Program-made: the position numbers and the translations under genes | Part shown: positions 8,892 to 17,223 of the stretch, one piece after another | How positions within the stretch are numbered: position 1 is the first letter of the stretch | Layout: every line of letters begins with the position of its first letter | Source of the DNA: a virus | DNA length: 34,393 bases | Strand: one strand, 5' to 3' | Virus record (IMG/VR): IMGVR_UViG_3300037847_001037 | Location: 1 to 34,393 of that record | The notes under the pieces: generated by a model | What the model saw: the letters and a program-made list of their open reading frames with translations, nothing else | Database searches by the model: none | Told to the model about the DNA's origin: nothing

Positions 8892-9245
8892 ATAAGGTTA
8901 TTGCCAAGTACTGATTCACAAACTGTGAAAATTCTGCCTAGAGTTGTAACAGCTCAAACAGGCTTGTCTTTAAAGATTGTTGAGGATGGAACTAATAGAT
9001 CTGAGACCTTAACGGGTCTAAGTTCCACAGTAAACGGAAACTTTATAGATGTGGATTGCACTTTCAGTATTTTGTCTGATAATAGTATGTTCAATATAGA
9101 ATTGTTTAAGGATTCGACGTTGTATTACCGATCTAAAGCTTATTGCACAGATTCGTATGTATCTACTAGCGAATATACTATAAACGATAGTCAATATACT
9201 GAGAGTGATGCTGGCGATAGTAACCGACAATATATTATGGTATGA
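8889..9245 (+). CDS. Hypothetical virion-associated protein (118 aa)
   Basis: A small Ser/Thr/Asp-rich beta-type protein with no signal peptide or transmembrane segment. It is the first gene after late element copy 3 and its stop overlaps the portal start (9242), so it is co-translated with the portal. Similar small beta proteins precede portals in related phages from memory, so a minor head or tail structural part is likely. The specific role is unknown. Confidence 0.6.
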   Translation: MIRLLPSTDSQTVKILPRVVTAQTGLSLKIVEDGTNRSETLTGLSSTVNGNFIDVDCTFSILSDNSMFNIELFKDSTLYYRSKAYCTDSYVSTSEYTINDSQYTESDAGDSNRQYIMV

Positions 9246-10468
9246 ATTTAAATGTAGTAAATCTTTCCGGGTATGAAATCCCTAAGGTTATAGAGAAACC
9301 TCGTAACTCCTGGGTTGAATATGGCGAAACTAATGACCACTTTGGTGAGTTAGTAGAAAGATATCTCGGAAGTCCTACAAATAGCCGTTGTATTAATGGT
9401 ATTTCTGATATGATTTACGGTAGAGGATTAAACGCTACCGATTCAGCAGAAAAACCGGTTATGTTTGCTAAGATGCAAGCATTATTACAGCCAAAAGAGG
9501 TTCGTAGAATCGTAAATGACCTAAAAATGTTGGGCCAAGCAGCCGTTCAGGTCGTTTATAAGAACAGAAAAAGAGAAATAAATGGTCTATTTCACTTTCC
9601 AATGGAAACATTGAGGGCTGAAAAGGCTGAAGGAGGTAAAGTAAAAGCATATTACTATCATAACGACTGGAAAAACATTAAACCTAACGAAAAACCAAAA
9701 AGAATACCTTCTTTTGGTAATGGTACGCGTTCGCAACGTATCGAATTATATATTATTAAACCTTATAAGTCCGGTTTCTACTATTATTCGCCAGTAGACT
9801 ACCAGGGATGCTTACAATATTGCTCTTTAGAGGAAGAAGTAAGTAATTATCACCTATCTAATATCCAAAATGGTCTTCAACCGAGTATGTTGATCAATTT
9901 CAACAACGGAATACCTAATGAAGAGAGTCAAGAGATTATAGAAAGGAAGATTTATGAGAAATTTAGTGGCACTAGCAATGCAGGACGATTTATATTGGCA
10001 TTTAATGATGGTGTAGAGAATCAATCAGACGTTCAGCCTATAAATTTACCCGATGCACACGCTCAATATGAATTTTTGGCTAAAGAGAGCCGAGAAAAGA
10101 TAATGATAGGGCACGGAGTAGTTTCTCCGATACTTTTAGGTATAAAAGACAATACTGGCTTCGGAAATAACGCTGAAGAGCTTAGAACAGCATCTATTTT
10201 GATGGATAATATGGTTATCAGACCATTCCAGCAACTTTTGCTGGATTCTTTTAATGAATTGCTGTCTTATAATGGTATAGTATTGGATTTATACTTTGTA
10301 ACGCTACAACCAATAGAATTTACAGAATTAGACAATATAGCAACTAAGATTAAACGCGAAGAGGAGACCGGAGAGAAGCTTTCTGCTGTCGAAGAGACAA
10401 TAGAGGTGACAGAACCCGAGAAAGTCGAAGAGGAGGCATCTATGGAGCTTGTAGAAGGAGATATATAA
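9242..10468 (+). CDS. Portal protein (408 aa)
   Basis: It has a portal-like layout: an N-terminal wing with NSWVEYGETNDHFGELVERY, a helical/beta core (SRCINGISDMIYGRG), then stem and crown regions around 270-350 (ESREKIMIGHGVVSPILLG, NTGFGNNAEELRTA). The C-terminal tail (about 375-408) is Glu-rich. Portals form the dodecameric DNA entry ring at one capsid vertex and bind terminase. The gene is followed directly by a head-tail connector. It lies after the capsid genes and far from the terminase genes, an uncommon order. Confidence 0.85.
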   Translation: MNLNVVNLSGYEIPKVIEKPRNSWVEYGETNDHFGELVERYLGSPTNSRCINGISDMIYGRGLNATDSAEKPVMFAKMQALLQPKEVRRIVNDLKMLGQAAVQVVYKNRKREINGLFHFPMETLRAEKAEGGKVKAYYYHNDWKNIKPNEKPKRIPSFGNGTRSQRIELYIIKPYKSGFYYYSPVDYQGCLQYCSLEEEVSNYHLSNIQNGLQPSMLINFNNGIPNEESQEIIERKIYEKFSGTSNAGRFILAFNDGVENQSDVQPINLPDAHAQYEFLAKESREKIMIGHGVVSPILLGIKDNTGFGNNAEELRTASILMDNMVIRPFQQLLLDSFNELLSYNGIVLDLYFVTLQPIEFTELDNIATKIKREEETGEKLSAVEETIEVTEPEKVEEEASMELVEGDI

Positions 10469-10471
10469 CAT

Positions 10472-10981
10472 ATGAAGGCATTATTTATAACAATGACGGA
10501 ATTAAAGCGCAAATCTATCATAGATGGTGCGCTTGATACTGATAAATTGGTTCAGTTTGTTGAGGTGGCCCAGGATGTTCACATTCAGAACTTTCTAGGA
10601 ACTAAATTGTATGATAAGATACAAACCTTAATAACTGGAGGTACTTTAGATGATTCCGCTAATGCTGCATATAAGACATTACTTAACACATATATTAAGC
10701 CTATGCTAATTTGGTATAGTCAATATAGTTATATACCATTTGCTGCTTTTCAAATCAGCAATGGTGGTGTTTTTAAACATAGTAGTGAATCTAGTGAGTC
10801 AGTAAGTAAAGAAGAATTAGATTCGCTTACAGCGAAGGCTAAAGACTTTGCTGACTTTTACACAAATAGATTTGTAGATTATATGATAGAAAATAGTAGT
10901 TCATTTCCGGAATATACAGGTTCTCAAGATGAGGGAATGTATCCGGACAAAGATCCTTTAGCATACGGATGGGTATTATAA
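10472..10981 (+). CDS. Head-tail connector / head completion protein (169 aa)
   Basis: A helical protein with the pattern FVEVAQDVHIQNFLGTKLYDK followed by a second helical region, as in connector proteins of the DUF6712 type found after portals in Bacteroidetes phages (from memory). Family members bind under the portal and prepare it for tail attachment. Only three bases separate it from the portal stop. A terminator-like hairpin follows at 10991. Confidence 0.7.
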   Translation: MKALFITMTELKRKSIIDGALDTDKLVQFVEVAQDVHIQNFLGTKLYDKIQTLITGGTLDDSANAAYKTLLNTYIKPMLIWYSQYSYIPFAAFQISNGGVFKHSSESSESVSKEELDSLTAKAKDFADFYTNRFVDYMIENSSSFPEYTGSQDEGMYPDKDPLAYGWVL

Positions 10982-10983
10982 AA

Positions 10984-11055
10984 ATGTATAAACCTAAAAC
11001 TGAGAATATTGTCAAACTCAGTAGGTTTTTAAAAAAGATAAAGAATGGCAAATAG
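10984..11055 (+). CDS. Mini-ORF (23 aa) overlapping next gene start
   Basis: ATG at 10984, TAG at 11053-11055. The short basic peptide ends KIKNGK and its end overlaps the ATG (11045) of the next gene. This matches the arrangement at 1212-1361, where a small basic ORF also ends inside an ATGGCA start. It may act as a translational coupling leader. It also contains a terminator-like hairpin, so it may equally be an untranslated spacer. Confidence 0.35.
   Translation: MYKPKTENIVKLSRFLKKIKNGK
10991..11032 (+). terminator. Possible attenuator/terminator after connector gene
   Basis: Inverted repeat AACCTAAAACTGAG / CTCAGTAGGTT with an internal two-base bulge and a T-run after the second arm. 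It is weaker than the other terminators, AT-rich, and overlaps the mini-ORF at 10984, so partial termination or attenuation is possible. Confidence 0.5.
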
Positions 11056-11275
11056 TATAGATTGGGGCAAGATTTATTGTTTTACTGAATTTGGTAATGA
11101 AGATTTTACCATAGCAGAAATAATTCCTGCTGAATCTTCTCCTGAGTGTTTCTTAGGAGCATTAGAAGGCAATCAGATTGAAACATTAGCCTTGACAATA
11201 GACGATATAACTCTATACACAGCAGATAACACAGATTTACAAGCAGATCAAACCTTAGTACAACTATATACATAA
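11045..11275 (+). CDS. Hypothetical protein (76 aa)
   Basis: A small acidic protein with N-terminal MANSIDWGKIYCFTEFG. It is soluble and beta-like, without TM or signal sequence. It sits between the connector and the tail-fibre genes, so a minor virion part such as a fibre adaptor is possible. Its ATG lies inside the preceding mini-ORF. I do not recognise the family. Confidence 0.6.
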   Translation: MANSIDWGKIYCFTEFGNEDFTIAEIIPAESSPECFLGALEGNQIETLALTIDDITLYTADNTDLQADQTLVQLYT

Positions 11276-11285
11276 AAAATAAATA

Positions 11286-12224
11286 ATGGCAACAGCAAAT
11301 TTTAACGAACCCACTAGCGCAACCGACGTAAATGGTAATATACCATATATAGGTGCAGAACCTGGGGACAATAATGATGGAACTACCCTTAGGGAATCCT
11401 TTAAAAGGGTTAATGCTAGATTAAAAGAAATATTTGGAGCGCAAGATGGATCGAATAATGTTCAAACTCCATTTGTTGACGCAGACAATATAAAAGACAA
11501 TCTTATCTCAGGTCAAAGTCAAATGACTGGTGATGTAGAAGACGGTGATGAACTTATGGTTTCTGATGATGGGACTATAAAAAGAGCAGGCTTTTCTGTT
11601 GTTAGAGACGCTGTCTTTACTGACGTTAGTGGTGATGCTACAATAGCTGCTGGAGGAGCTTTAACAATTCAAGCGGACTCTGTAGAGGGTACTATGCTAA
11701 ATACCAACTCTGCGGATGGTACAACATTAGAGTTATCATCAGATAGTTTATCAGTATTAAAAGTACCTAACGATTTAACAGTAGATAATTCTACTATCGC
11801 TCTGAATACAGGAACAACTTTTAACGGGGCAGGAGCTAGAACTGTAAGTGTAAAAGACGATGGTATCACTCACGCAAAATTAGAACCAAGATATACTGCT
11901 TCAAAAACAGATTATGGTAATATATCAACAGACACTACTATAGACTGGTCTGCTGCTGCTGTACACGAAATTACAATGACAGGAGCAGCCACTTTGAATT
12001 TTAACAACTACAAAAAAGGACAAGTTATAGATTTACTAATCACTGGTAATGTTACTATAACTTTTGGAACTGTCTCTGGAACTCCATCTATAAATCAAGT
12101 AGGTTCTTCTACTTATGATGGCACTAAAGATAATATTATACAAGTGCTTTGCACAGACGATGATGCAACCCCTACATTCTTATTTGCAGTAGGAGATTAT
12201 ACATCAGACACTAATCCCGCATAA
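11286..12224 (+). CDS. Tail fibre / appendage protein (312 aa)
   Basis: The N-terminus (about 1-60) is an attachment-like segment containing GTTLRESFKRVNARLKEIFG, a motif I associate with phage fibre proteins. It is followed by Thr/Ser/Asp/Gly-rich beta repeats (about 100-200) and a beta-rich C-terminus (about 210-312). The composition is that of trimeric fibres. It is followed by a probable fibre-chaperone-like gene and a large LamG protein, forming a host-recognition cluster. Confidence 0.65.
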   Translation: MATANFNEPTSATDVNGNIPYIGAEPGDNNDGTTLRESFKRVNARLKEIFGAQDGSNNVQTPFVDADNIKDNLISGQSQMTGDVEDGDELMVSDDGTIKRAGFSVVRDAVFTDVSGDATIAAGGALTIQADSVEGTMLNTNSADGTTLELSSDSLSVLKVPNDLTVDNSTIALNTGTTFNGAGARTVSVKDDGITHAKLEPRYTASKTDYGNISTDTTIDWSAAAVHEITMTGAATLNFNNYKKGQVIDLLITGNVTITFGTVSGTPSINQVGSSTYDGTKDNIIQVLCTDDDATPTFLFAVGDYTSDTNPA

Positions 12225-12226
12225 TT

Positions 12227-12787
12227 ATGAAAGCAAGAACTGAAAACGGAACAATTAAAACCTATAAAAGTTTACCTTCTACATATACTAAGTCAGATGG
12301 TAGTGTAATACTAAACTTTAGAAAAGCATCTAAAGAGACTATAGAAGCAGAAGGTTTTTATGATATAGTAAAACCAAGCTATGACCCACAAACTCAAAAT
12401 AGAGGTGGTTTGCAATGGGATGAAAGTAAAAAAATATTTACGTTTCCTGTAACTGACATTGACTTTAATCAAGAGGTAGATGTTATTGGAGAGGATGGTG
12501 AACCAACAGGCGAAACAGAAAAGAGATATAAGATAGCCGATATTAAAGCAAGTAAGTTATCTGAGATAAAATCTAAAGCAGGTAAACTATTAGAGCCTAC
12601 TGATTGGCAAGTTATAAGAAAGATGGAAAGGGACATTGATATTGACACAGATGTAGCTACAGAAAGAGCAGAGATTTTAGCAGAAGCCGATAGGTTAGAA
12701 GCTGAGGTAAATGCTAAGAAAAGCTACAAAACTGTTTTAGAATACAACGTACAATTTTTCCCACCATCTGAAGAAGAGTTAATATGA
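12227..12787 (+). CDS. Possible tail-fibre accessory/assembly protein (186 aa)
   Basis: It shows a mixed N-terminal domain (TYKSLPSTYTKSDG) and a charged helical C-terminal half (about 105-175), ending NVQFFPPSEEELI. This is the layout of fibre assembly chaperones of the DUF4376 kind, but similarity is only by architecture. It lies between two appendage genes and its end overlaps the start of the LamG gene (12784), so expression is coupled. Confidence 0.5.
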   Translation: MKARTENGTIKTYKSLPSTYTKSDGSVILNFRKASKETIEAEGFYDIVKPSYDPQTQNRGGLQWDESKKIFTFPVTDIDFNQEVDVIGEDGEPTGETEKRYKIADIKASKLSEIKSKAGKLLEPTDWQVIRKMERDIDIDTDVATERAEILAEADRLEAEVNAKKSYKTVLEYNVQFFPPSEEELI

Positions 12788-15189
12788 GTTTTAATAAGAA
12801 GTTTTTTGCAACAGGAGGTATAGTAGCTTCCTCTGCTGAATGTACTACTGATACTACTGATAAATTTGGAGATTCAAAAGGTAAGGCATTATACTCAATG
12901 GATTATGATGCAAGTGATACTTCAGGAGTCTATAATGGAACAGCTACTGATGTTGACTTTGGAGTAGGCGGACAAATAAACTATGGTGCAAGGTTTAATG
13001 GTAGTAGTAGTAAGATAGTGACTGGAATAGATTTAACCAGTTTTAGTTCCGCTTCGCTATCTGTGTGGGTGTACTGGACAGGTGGTAATTTTAAACCAAT
13101 ATTTGGAGGCCAAGACAATATAAGTGGTTCTACAACTATAAATAGATTTAACACAGGTATTTCAGATTCAGGAGGCAGGTTAGATTATATAAGTAAACAA
13201 GGGGATTTTTTTAGAACAACTGATATGTCTTTGTTTAGTTCTAATGCTTGGAATCATATCGTAATAACTGACGATTTTACAACTAATATCACCTCCTCGA
13301 AACTATATGTAAATGGTCAATTAGAGGATAGCTTCGCTCGTATTGTCACTAATTATGGAGGTGCAATCAACACTAATCTTTATATTGGTCAAGGTAAAAC
13401 AAACAGTAATGGCCAAGAATATTTAACAGGAAGTTTAGACCAAGTAAGAATATTTTCATCAGTCTTAACATCAACACAAGTTTCTACCCTATACGCAGAA
13501 ACTGCTTGTGTACATACTGCAACTGCTAACACCGCAGACTTTCCTTCAGGCGCAACAGCAGTAGCACATTACCCTCTTGACAATAGTGCAGAAGATAACA
13601 AAGGAACAAACGATGGTACTGAAAGTGGTGATGTAGAATACAGATTCGGAAAGTATGGTCAAGCGGCGGTGTTTGATGGAACTGATGGGTGCGAAATAAT
13701 TACAACAATCAACAATAGTGTTTTACCAGTTAATAGTTCTTTTTCCGTAAGTGCTTGGTTTAGGTATGATGCCGTTTCAGGTACGACATCACCACTTGGT
13801 ATGACTGATACTGATTCAAGTTTTGATGGTTGGGCATTTTTTGCAAGTACAAATAATTTTTCACTAGCTTGGAATGGTGCTGCGCCGGGATTTACAACTG
13901 GTTCAACACATACGATACAAGTAGGTATTTGGTTTAATGCGGTTTTTACTTATGATGGTTCAGGTACTTCTAAAATGTATATAGATGGTTCTTTACAAGG
14001 CACAAGAACAAGCACAGTAATTGATACTCCTGCATCAACTACATTTTTAAGAATGGGGGATGGAGATGTATGGGGTACGCATAATGGTGCTATTGACCAA
14101 GTAAGAATATTCTCAACTGAACTTACATCAGACCAAGTAACCGAACTTTACAACGAAAAACCTGAAACAGATACATCTAACTTTAAGTCTGTATTGTATG
14201 AGGGTACAGGTGCAACACAATATATTTCTAATATTGGCTACAATTTAGATGTTAATAATGGTGGAGATGGCGGTATGCTTTGGATAAAAGAAAGAACAAG
14301 TACCTCTTCGCACAGAATAGTAGATTCTGTTAGAGGCGATAAAAAAAGACTTTTCACTAATAATTCTGGAGCAGAAACTACTACAACCGAAGGTGAAACT
14401 TTAGAGGCTAATGGATTTTTTATTGGTGCAGACAACGGAAGTAATGAAAGTGGGCAAGACTATGTAGCTTGGGTATGGAAAGCAGGAGGCGATGCGGTTA
14501 CAGGAACAGGAAGTGGAGTAACGAATGTATCAATTTCAGCCAATACAGATGCAGGTTTTAGTATAGTAAAATATACAGGAGGTGATAGTGCATCAGATAC
14601 AGTAAATCACGGACTTACAGATGCTGAAGTGATTATACTCAAAGACCTTGATGATGGGGCTAATAATTGGAGAGTTTGGCATAAGGATTTGACTGCAAAT
14701 CATTGGTTGTATTTAAACTTACCTAATGCTGAAGCTGATGCTGCGAGTGATGGCGGTATAAGAAATGTTGATTCTAATAGCTTTGGATTTATAAATAGTA
14801 CTTCTAATGCAGATTCAGTCGGTATAGAGGGTGTTAATAGTGATGAAAGTGATTACATAGCTTACGTTTGGAAGTCAATATCCGGATATAGTAAGATGGG
14901 TACTTATGAGGGGTTAGGCACTTCTGTAGTTACTGAAACAAATTTAGGTTTTAAACCTTCTTGGGTATTAATTAAAAATATTGATAATTCAGCAAATTGG
15001 AATATATATGATTCAAGAATTGCAGGAAGTGATGTTGTGGATTTTATAGCGTACCCTAATTTACCTAACACTATTATTTCGGGTAGTCATACTGTTACAA
15101 TGCAAACTGACGGTTTTCAAGTTAGTGCCACAGACCATTTACAAAATAACAAGTCAGGAAGTACCTATTTATATATGGCATTTAAATAA
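12784..15189 (+). CDS. Large receptor-binding protein with two LamG-like domains and DUF7483-like repeats (801 aa)
   Basis: Two concanavalin/LamG-like domains cover about 30-235 and 260-460. Each has a LYVNGQ / MYIDGS strand and closes with LDQVRIFSS or IDQVRIFST followed by a TLYAE / ELYNE end. After about 470 come two related modules with YVAWVWKAGG and YIAYVWKSISG strands, like DUF7483 of marine phages. LamG-type domains bind glycans, so recognition of host surface polysaccharide is likely. There is no signal peptide or chaperone-cleavage motif. It is the longest uninterrupted gene in the window and ends the appendage cluster. Confidence 0.75.
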   Translation: MSFNKKFFATGGIVASSAECTTDTTDKFGDSKGKALYSMDYDASDTSGVYNGTATDVDFGVGGQINYGARFNGSSSKIVTGIDLTSFSSASLSVWVYWTGGNFKPIFGGQDNISGSTTINRFNTGISDSGGRLDYISKQGDFFRTTDMSLFSSNAWNHIVITDDFTTNITSSKLYVNGQLEDSFARIVTNYGGAINTNLYIGQGKTNSNGQEYLTGSLDQVRIFSSVLTSTQVSTLYAETACVHTATANTADFPSGATAVAHYPLDNSAEDNKGTNDGTESGDVEYRFGKYGQAAVFDGTDGCEIITTINNSVLPVNSSFSVSAWFRYDAVSGTTSPLGMTDTDSSFDGWAFFASTNNFSLAWNGAAPGFTTGSTHTIQVGIWFNAVFTYDGSGTSKMYIDGSLQGTRTSTVIDTPASTTFLRMGDGDVWGTHNGAIDQVRIFSTELTSDQVTELYNEKPETDTSNFKSVLYEGTGATQYISNIGYNLDVNNGGDGGMLWIKERTSTSSHRIVDSVRGDKKRLFTNNSGAETTTTEGETLEANGFFIGADNGSNESGQDYVAWVWKAGGDAVTGTGSGVTNVSISANTDAGFSIVKYTGGDSASDTVNHGLTDAEVIILKDLDDGANNWRVWHKDLTANHWLYLNLPNAEADAASDGGIRNVDSNSFGFINSTSNADSVGIEGVNSDESDYIAYVWKSISGYSKMGTYEGLGTSVVTETNLGFKPSWVLIKNIDNSANWNIYDSRIAGSDVVDFIAYPNLPNTIISGSHTVTMQTDGFQVSATDHLQNNKSGSTYLYMAFK

Positions 15190-15195
15190 AATAAA

Positions 15196-15351
15196 ATGGA
15201 TGACGGAATGAAGATATTCTCATTGTACTCAGCGAATCTATTCGCTTTAGTTTTTAGCGTAAGTGAATTTAACGCTTGGCTACAGATGCTTGTAATGGGG
15301 TCTACTTTAGTTTTTACATTAATACAAATATATAAAGCCCTAAAAAAATGA
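15196..15351 (+). CDS. Small membrane protein, lysis-region (51 aa)
   Basis: ATG at 15196, TGA at 15349-15351. It has two hydrophobic stretches (about 8-22 and 30-46) separated by a short polar loop and a basic tail (KALKK). The stop overlaps the ATG of the following membrane protein (15348). Position at the head of the lysis cassette and its small two-helix form suggest a holin-like or antiholin-like protein. The function is inferred. Confidence 0.55.
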   Translation: MDDGMKIFSLYSANLFALVFSVSEFNAWLQMLVMGSTLVFTLIQIYKALKK

Positions 15352-15758
15352 AAATGCCTACTAATGGTGTAGCAAAAGATATTCGCCACTATGTTGGTGC
15401 GCTTATTGTTTTCTTCTTAGTAATTATAATACTATTCTATCTTACCAAATACCAAATACCAAGTGAAAACTCTCAGATAGTAAACACGCTTATTGGTATG
15501 ATAGCAGCGAGTATTGCGATGGTAATAAGCTCTATTACTGGTAGGAATCCTGACGATTTAGAGGCTGCTAAGAAGAAAATTAGTAACTTAGAGATGAAAA
15601 TAGAGATGCTTGTCCAGGCTAAGGATATGCTTGAAAATATGCTTATAAAGGTACAAGACGATACTATCGACAGATTATTGCTTAACAAAGCAATGAATCA
15701 CGATGATTGTAAGACAGGAAAGTGTGGCTGTAAAAACAAATGTCAAAATGACTCTTAA
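15348..15758 (+). CDS. Membrane protein with coiled coil, lysis-region (136 aa)
   Basis: Two transmembrane helices lie at about 16-34 and 46-64, with a coiled coil at about 72-115 and a cysteine-rich end ([12 protein letters not shown]). The layout could fit a holin-related protein or an inner-membrane spanin-like partner of the lipoprotein at 16249. Its 3' end overlaps the endolysin start (15748) by 11 bp. The C-terminal Cys cluster might bind metal. Confidence 0.55.
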   Translation: MKMPTNGVAKDIRHYVGALIVFFLVIIILFYLTKYQIPSENSQIVNTLIGMIAASIAMVISSITGRNPDDLEAAKKKISNLEMKIEMLVQAKDMLENMLIKVQDDTIDRLLLNKAMNHDDCKTGKCGCKNKCQNDS

Positions 15759-16110
15759 ATATTTTTCATATGAAGAGTTTGATTCTCCGGATCTGCCTAA
15801 CAGCGGGTTTGCTAATATGGATAGGGACTTCCTTTCAAAGTTGGATAGAGCAAGAGAGATTGCTCAGATTCCGTTCAAAATTAATAGTGGATACCGAACC
15901 GATACTCACAACGAAAAAGTTGGAGGTAAGCTCAACTCTAGTCATAGATTCGGTTACGCGGCAGACATTGCCATTCGTAATTCGAGGGAAAGACACGATA
16001 TACTTGCAGCGTTGCAAGACGCTGGATTTAACAGGTTTGGCATTGCGTCAGGCTTTATACACGTCGATAACGACCCGCAGAAGACCCCAAATGTACTGTG
16101 GACCTATTAG
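15748..16110 (+). CDS. Endolysin: M15-family peptidase (120 aa)
   Basis: It matches the peptidase M15 (D-Ala-D-Ala carboxypeptidase/L,D-endopeptidase-like) fold. Zinc ligands are His66 and Asp73 in [11 protein letters not shown] and His105 in FIHVDND; INSGYRT precedes them as in the family. Such enzymes cut peptidoglycan cross-links at lysis. I chose ATG 15748 over the upstream 15703 because the fold begins there and it overlaps the previous gene by only 11 bp. No signal peptide, so it needs a holin (candidates at 15196, 15348, 16400). Confidence 0.88.
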   Translation: MTLKYFSYEEFDSPDLPNSGFANMDRDFLSKLDRAREIAQIPFKINSGYRTDTHNEKVGGKLNSSHRFGYAADIAIRNSRERHDILAALQDAGFNRFGIASGFIHVDNDPQKTPNVLWTY

Positions 16111-16136
16111 TTCTACTACAGGAAGCACAATAAAAT

Positions 16137-16322
16137 ATGAGTGAAATTAAAGTGAAGGCTAATGGTCTTCGCAACGAATTGAAAGAGATACGCAAAAGTA
16201 TCGACAAACTAACTGAAGTGTTACTGCTTCAACAAACAAACAAACGAAATGAAATATTTAATACTAGCAGCTCTAATGGCGAGCTGCGCAACACAAAGAG
16301 AAATAAACCTAGAAAGGTTTAA
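16137..16322 (+). CDS. Small coiled-coil hypothetical protein (61 aa)
   Basis: A charged helical peptide with an N-terminal heptad pattern (about 10-35: LRNELKEIRKSIDKLTEVLL) and a basic end. No TM segment. It lies between endolysin and holin, and its last 74 bases overlap the lipoprotein ORF at 16249 in another frame. Its C-terminal third may be translated only because of that overlap. Role unknown. Confidence 0.5.
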   Translation: MSEIKVKANGLRNELKEIRKSIDKLTEVLLLQQTNKRNEIFNTSSSNGELRNTKRNKPRKV

Positions 16323-16410
16323 ATATGTAACTAAAGATGTCTGTACAGACAATCCTCACGAAGTTAAATTAGCACAAATATTATACAACGAAATAGTAAA
16401 TGGCCGGTAG
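16249..16410 (+). CDS. Putative lipoprotein, o-spanin candidate (53 aa)
   Basis: ATG at 16249, TAG at 16408-16410. The N-terminus (MKYLILAALMASC) is a short lipoprotein signal with an acceptable lipobox (L-M-A-S-C), followed by a short polar 40-residue mature part with one more Cys. Small outer-membrane lipoproteins in lysis cassettes are usually Rz1-type spanins that disrupt the outer membrane. It starts inside the 16137 gene and ends inside the holin start (ATG 16400), as overlapping spanins often do. Shorter than automated callers usually report. Confidence 0.6.
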   Translation: MKYLILAALMASCATQREINLERFKYVTKDVCTDNPHEVKLAQILYNEIVNGR

Positions 16411-16816
16411 GAAGAAATTTAAGGATACGGCAGTAGGAAGGTTTCTACTTCAGAAGATCCCTAATGTAGTACATAAGATAGCAGAAGACACGCCTGTTGG
16501 CGGTGTCATTGAAGCTATTATTGGCGGTAGTGATATGTCCCAGGAGGATAAAGAAGTAGCTTTAGAGAAGCTACGACTAGAGAGGGCTGAGATGGACGGT
16601 ATCACTAGGCGGTGGGTAGCAGACAGCAGAAGCAGTTGGCTTGCTCAAAATGTTAGGCCACTTACACTAGTATTTCTTACAGTAGCTTTTGTAGCTGGCT
16701 GGTTCTTAAACATAGAAGAGTTATCGGTCGTGAAAGAGCTGTTGCAGATTGTTTTCATAGGCTACTTCGGCTCTAGAGGAGCCGAGAAGATATTAGGCGA
16801 TAAACACCATAAATAA
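16400..16816 (+). CDS. Holin of the 3-TM (GTA holin-like) family (138 aa)
   Basis: After a soluble N-terminal half (about 1-70) the motif RWVADSRSSWLAQNVRPLT leads into hydrophobic helices at about 92-108 and 115-130, as in the 'holin of 3TMs' (GTA_holin_3TM, PF11351) family. Family members permeabilise the inner membrane for lysis. It sits next to the endolysin and the candidate spanin. The stop shares a base with the next start (16816). Confidence 0.75.
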   Translation: MAGRKKFKDTAVGRFLLQKIPNVVHKIAEDTPVGGVIEAIIGGSDMSQEDKEVALEKLRLERAEMDGITRRWVADSRSSWLAQNVRPLTLVFLTVAFVAGWFLNIEELSVVKELLQIVFIGYFGSRGAEKILGDKHHK

Positions 16817-16950
16817 TGGCTAAAGGCATCATTGTAAACTACAGACCTAAAAAGAAGGTTAAACGACCAGGTAGGCACGCTAAGTCTAAGACTAGCGTGC
16901 TAAAGACTTCAAAGTACTATAGTAAACCCTACAGGGGACAAGGCAGGTAA
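16816..16950 (+). CDS. Small basic protein (44 aa)
   Basis: ATG overlaps the holin stop; TAA at 16948. A very basic peptide with RPGRHAKSKTSVLKTSK and ending YRGQGR. I recall nearly identical short basic tails (PYRGQGR) in other flavobacterial and marine phages, so it is a conserved small gene. Possible DNA- or RNA-binding role. Last gene of the late transcript before the regulatory region at 16951. Confidence 0.65.
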   Translation: MAKGIIVNYRPKKKVKRPGRHAKSKTSVLKTSKYYSKPYRGQGR

Positions 16951-17223
16951 TTAGTACATATCAAATGTGGTGATGTTTTACTTTAAGGTAAAACACACCA
17001 CTTATGGTTATATCATATGTGGTGCACTTTAGCTAAATACAGAATAAAAGAAAACAAAGAAAAAGAAAAGGGTAAAAGAAAAAGAAAGAAAAGAAAAAGC
17101 CCCCTAGAAAAACAAACTTTCAATGTTATCTGATCCAACAATATCTCTATTGAAGTTTGGTAGCTTTTAACGTAGATCTACTGCTACGTTTTGCAAATAT
17201 AGCTAAAAATATTAAATTGCAAT
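16951..17223. promoter_or_regulatory. Regulatory region between lysis cassette and M15 paralogue
   Basis: This 273-bp non-coding stretch holds: a near-repeat of ATATCAAATGTGGTG (16958-16972) and ATATCATATGTGGTG (17010-17024); a 14-bp hairpin with one bulge (GTGGTGATGTTTTAC / GTAAAACACACCAC, 16967-17001) without a T-run; an almost pure purine tract on the + strand (about 17041-17098); and an inverted repeat AACGTAG / CTACGTT (17169-17190) reaching TTTTG. A TTTG lies at 17156 and TACGTTTTG at 17185, but their 25-bp spacing is long for a Bacteroidetes promoter. Confidence 0.6.

Noticed and set aside
15770-16144. 124-codon + strand ORF overlapping the endolysin
   Set aside because: Its product is a Leu/Thr-rich shadow without motifs, and the M15 frame explains the DNA. 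Unlike the nested ORF in the methyltransferase it matches nothing I know.
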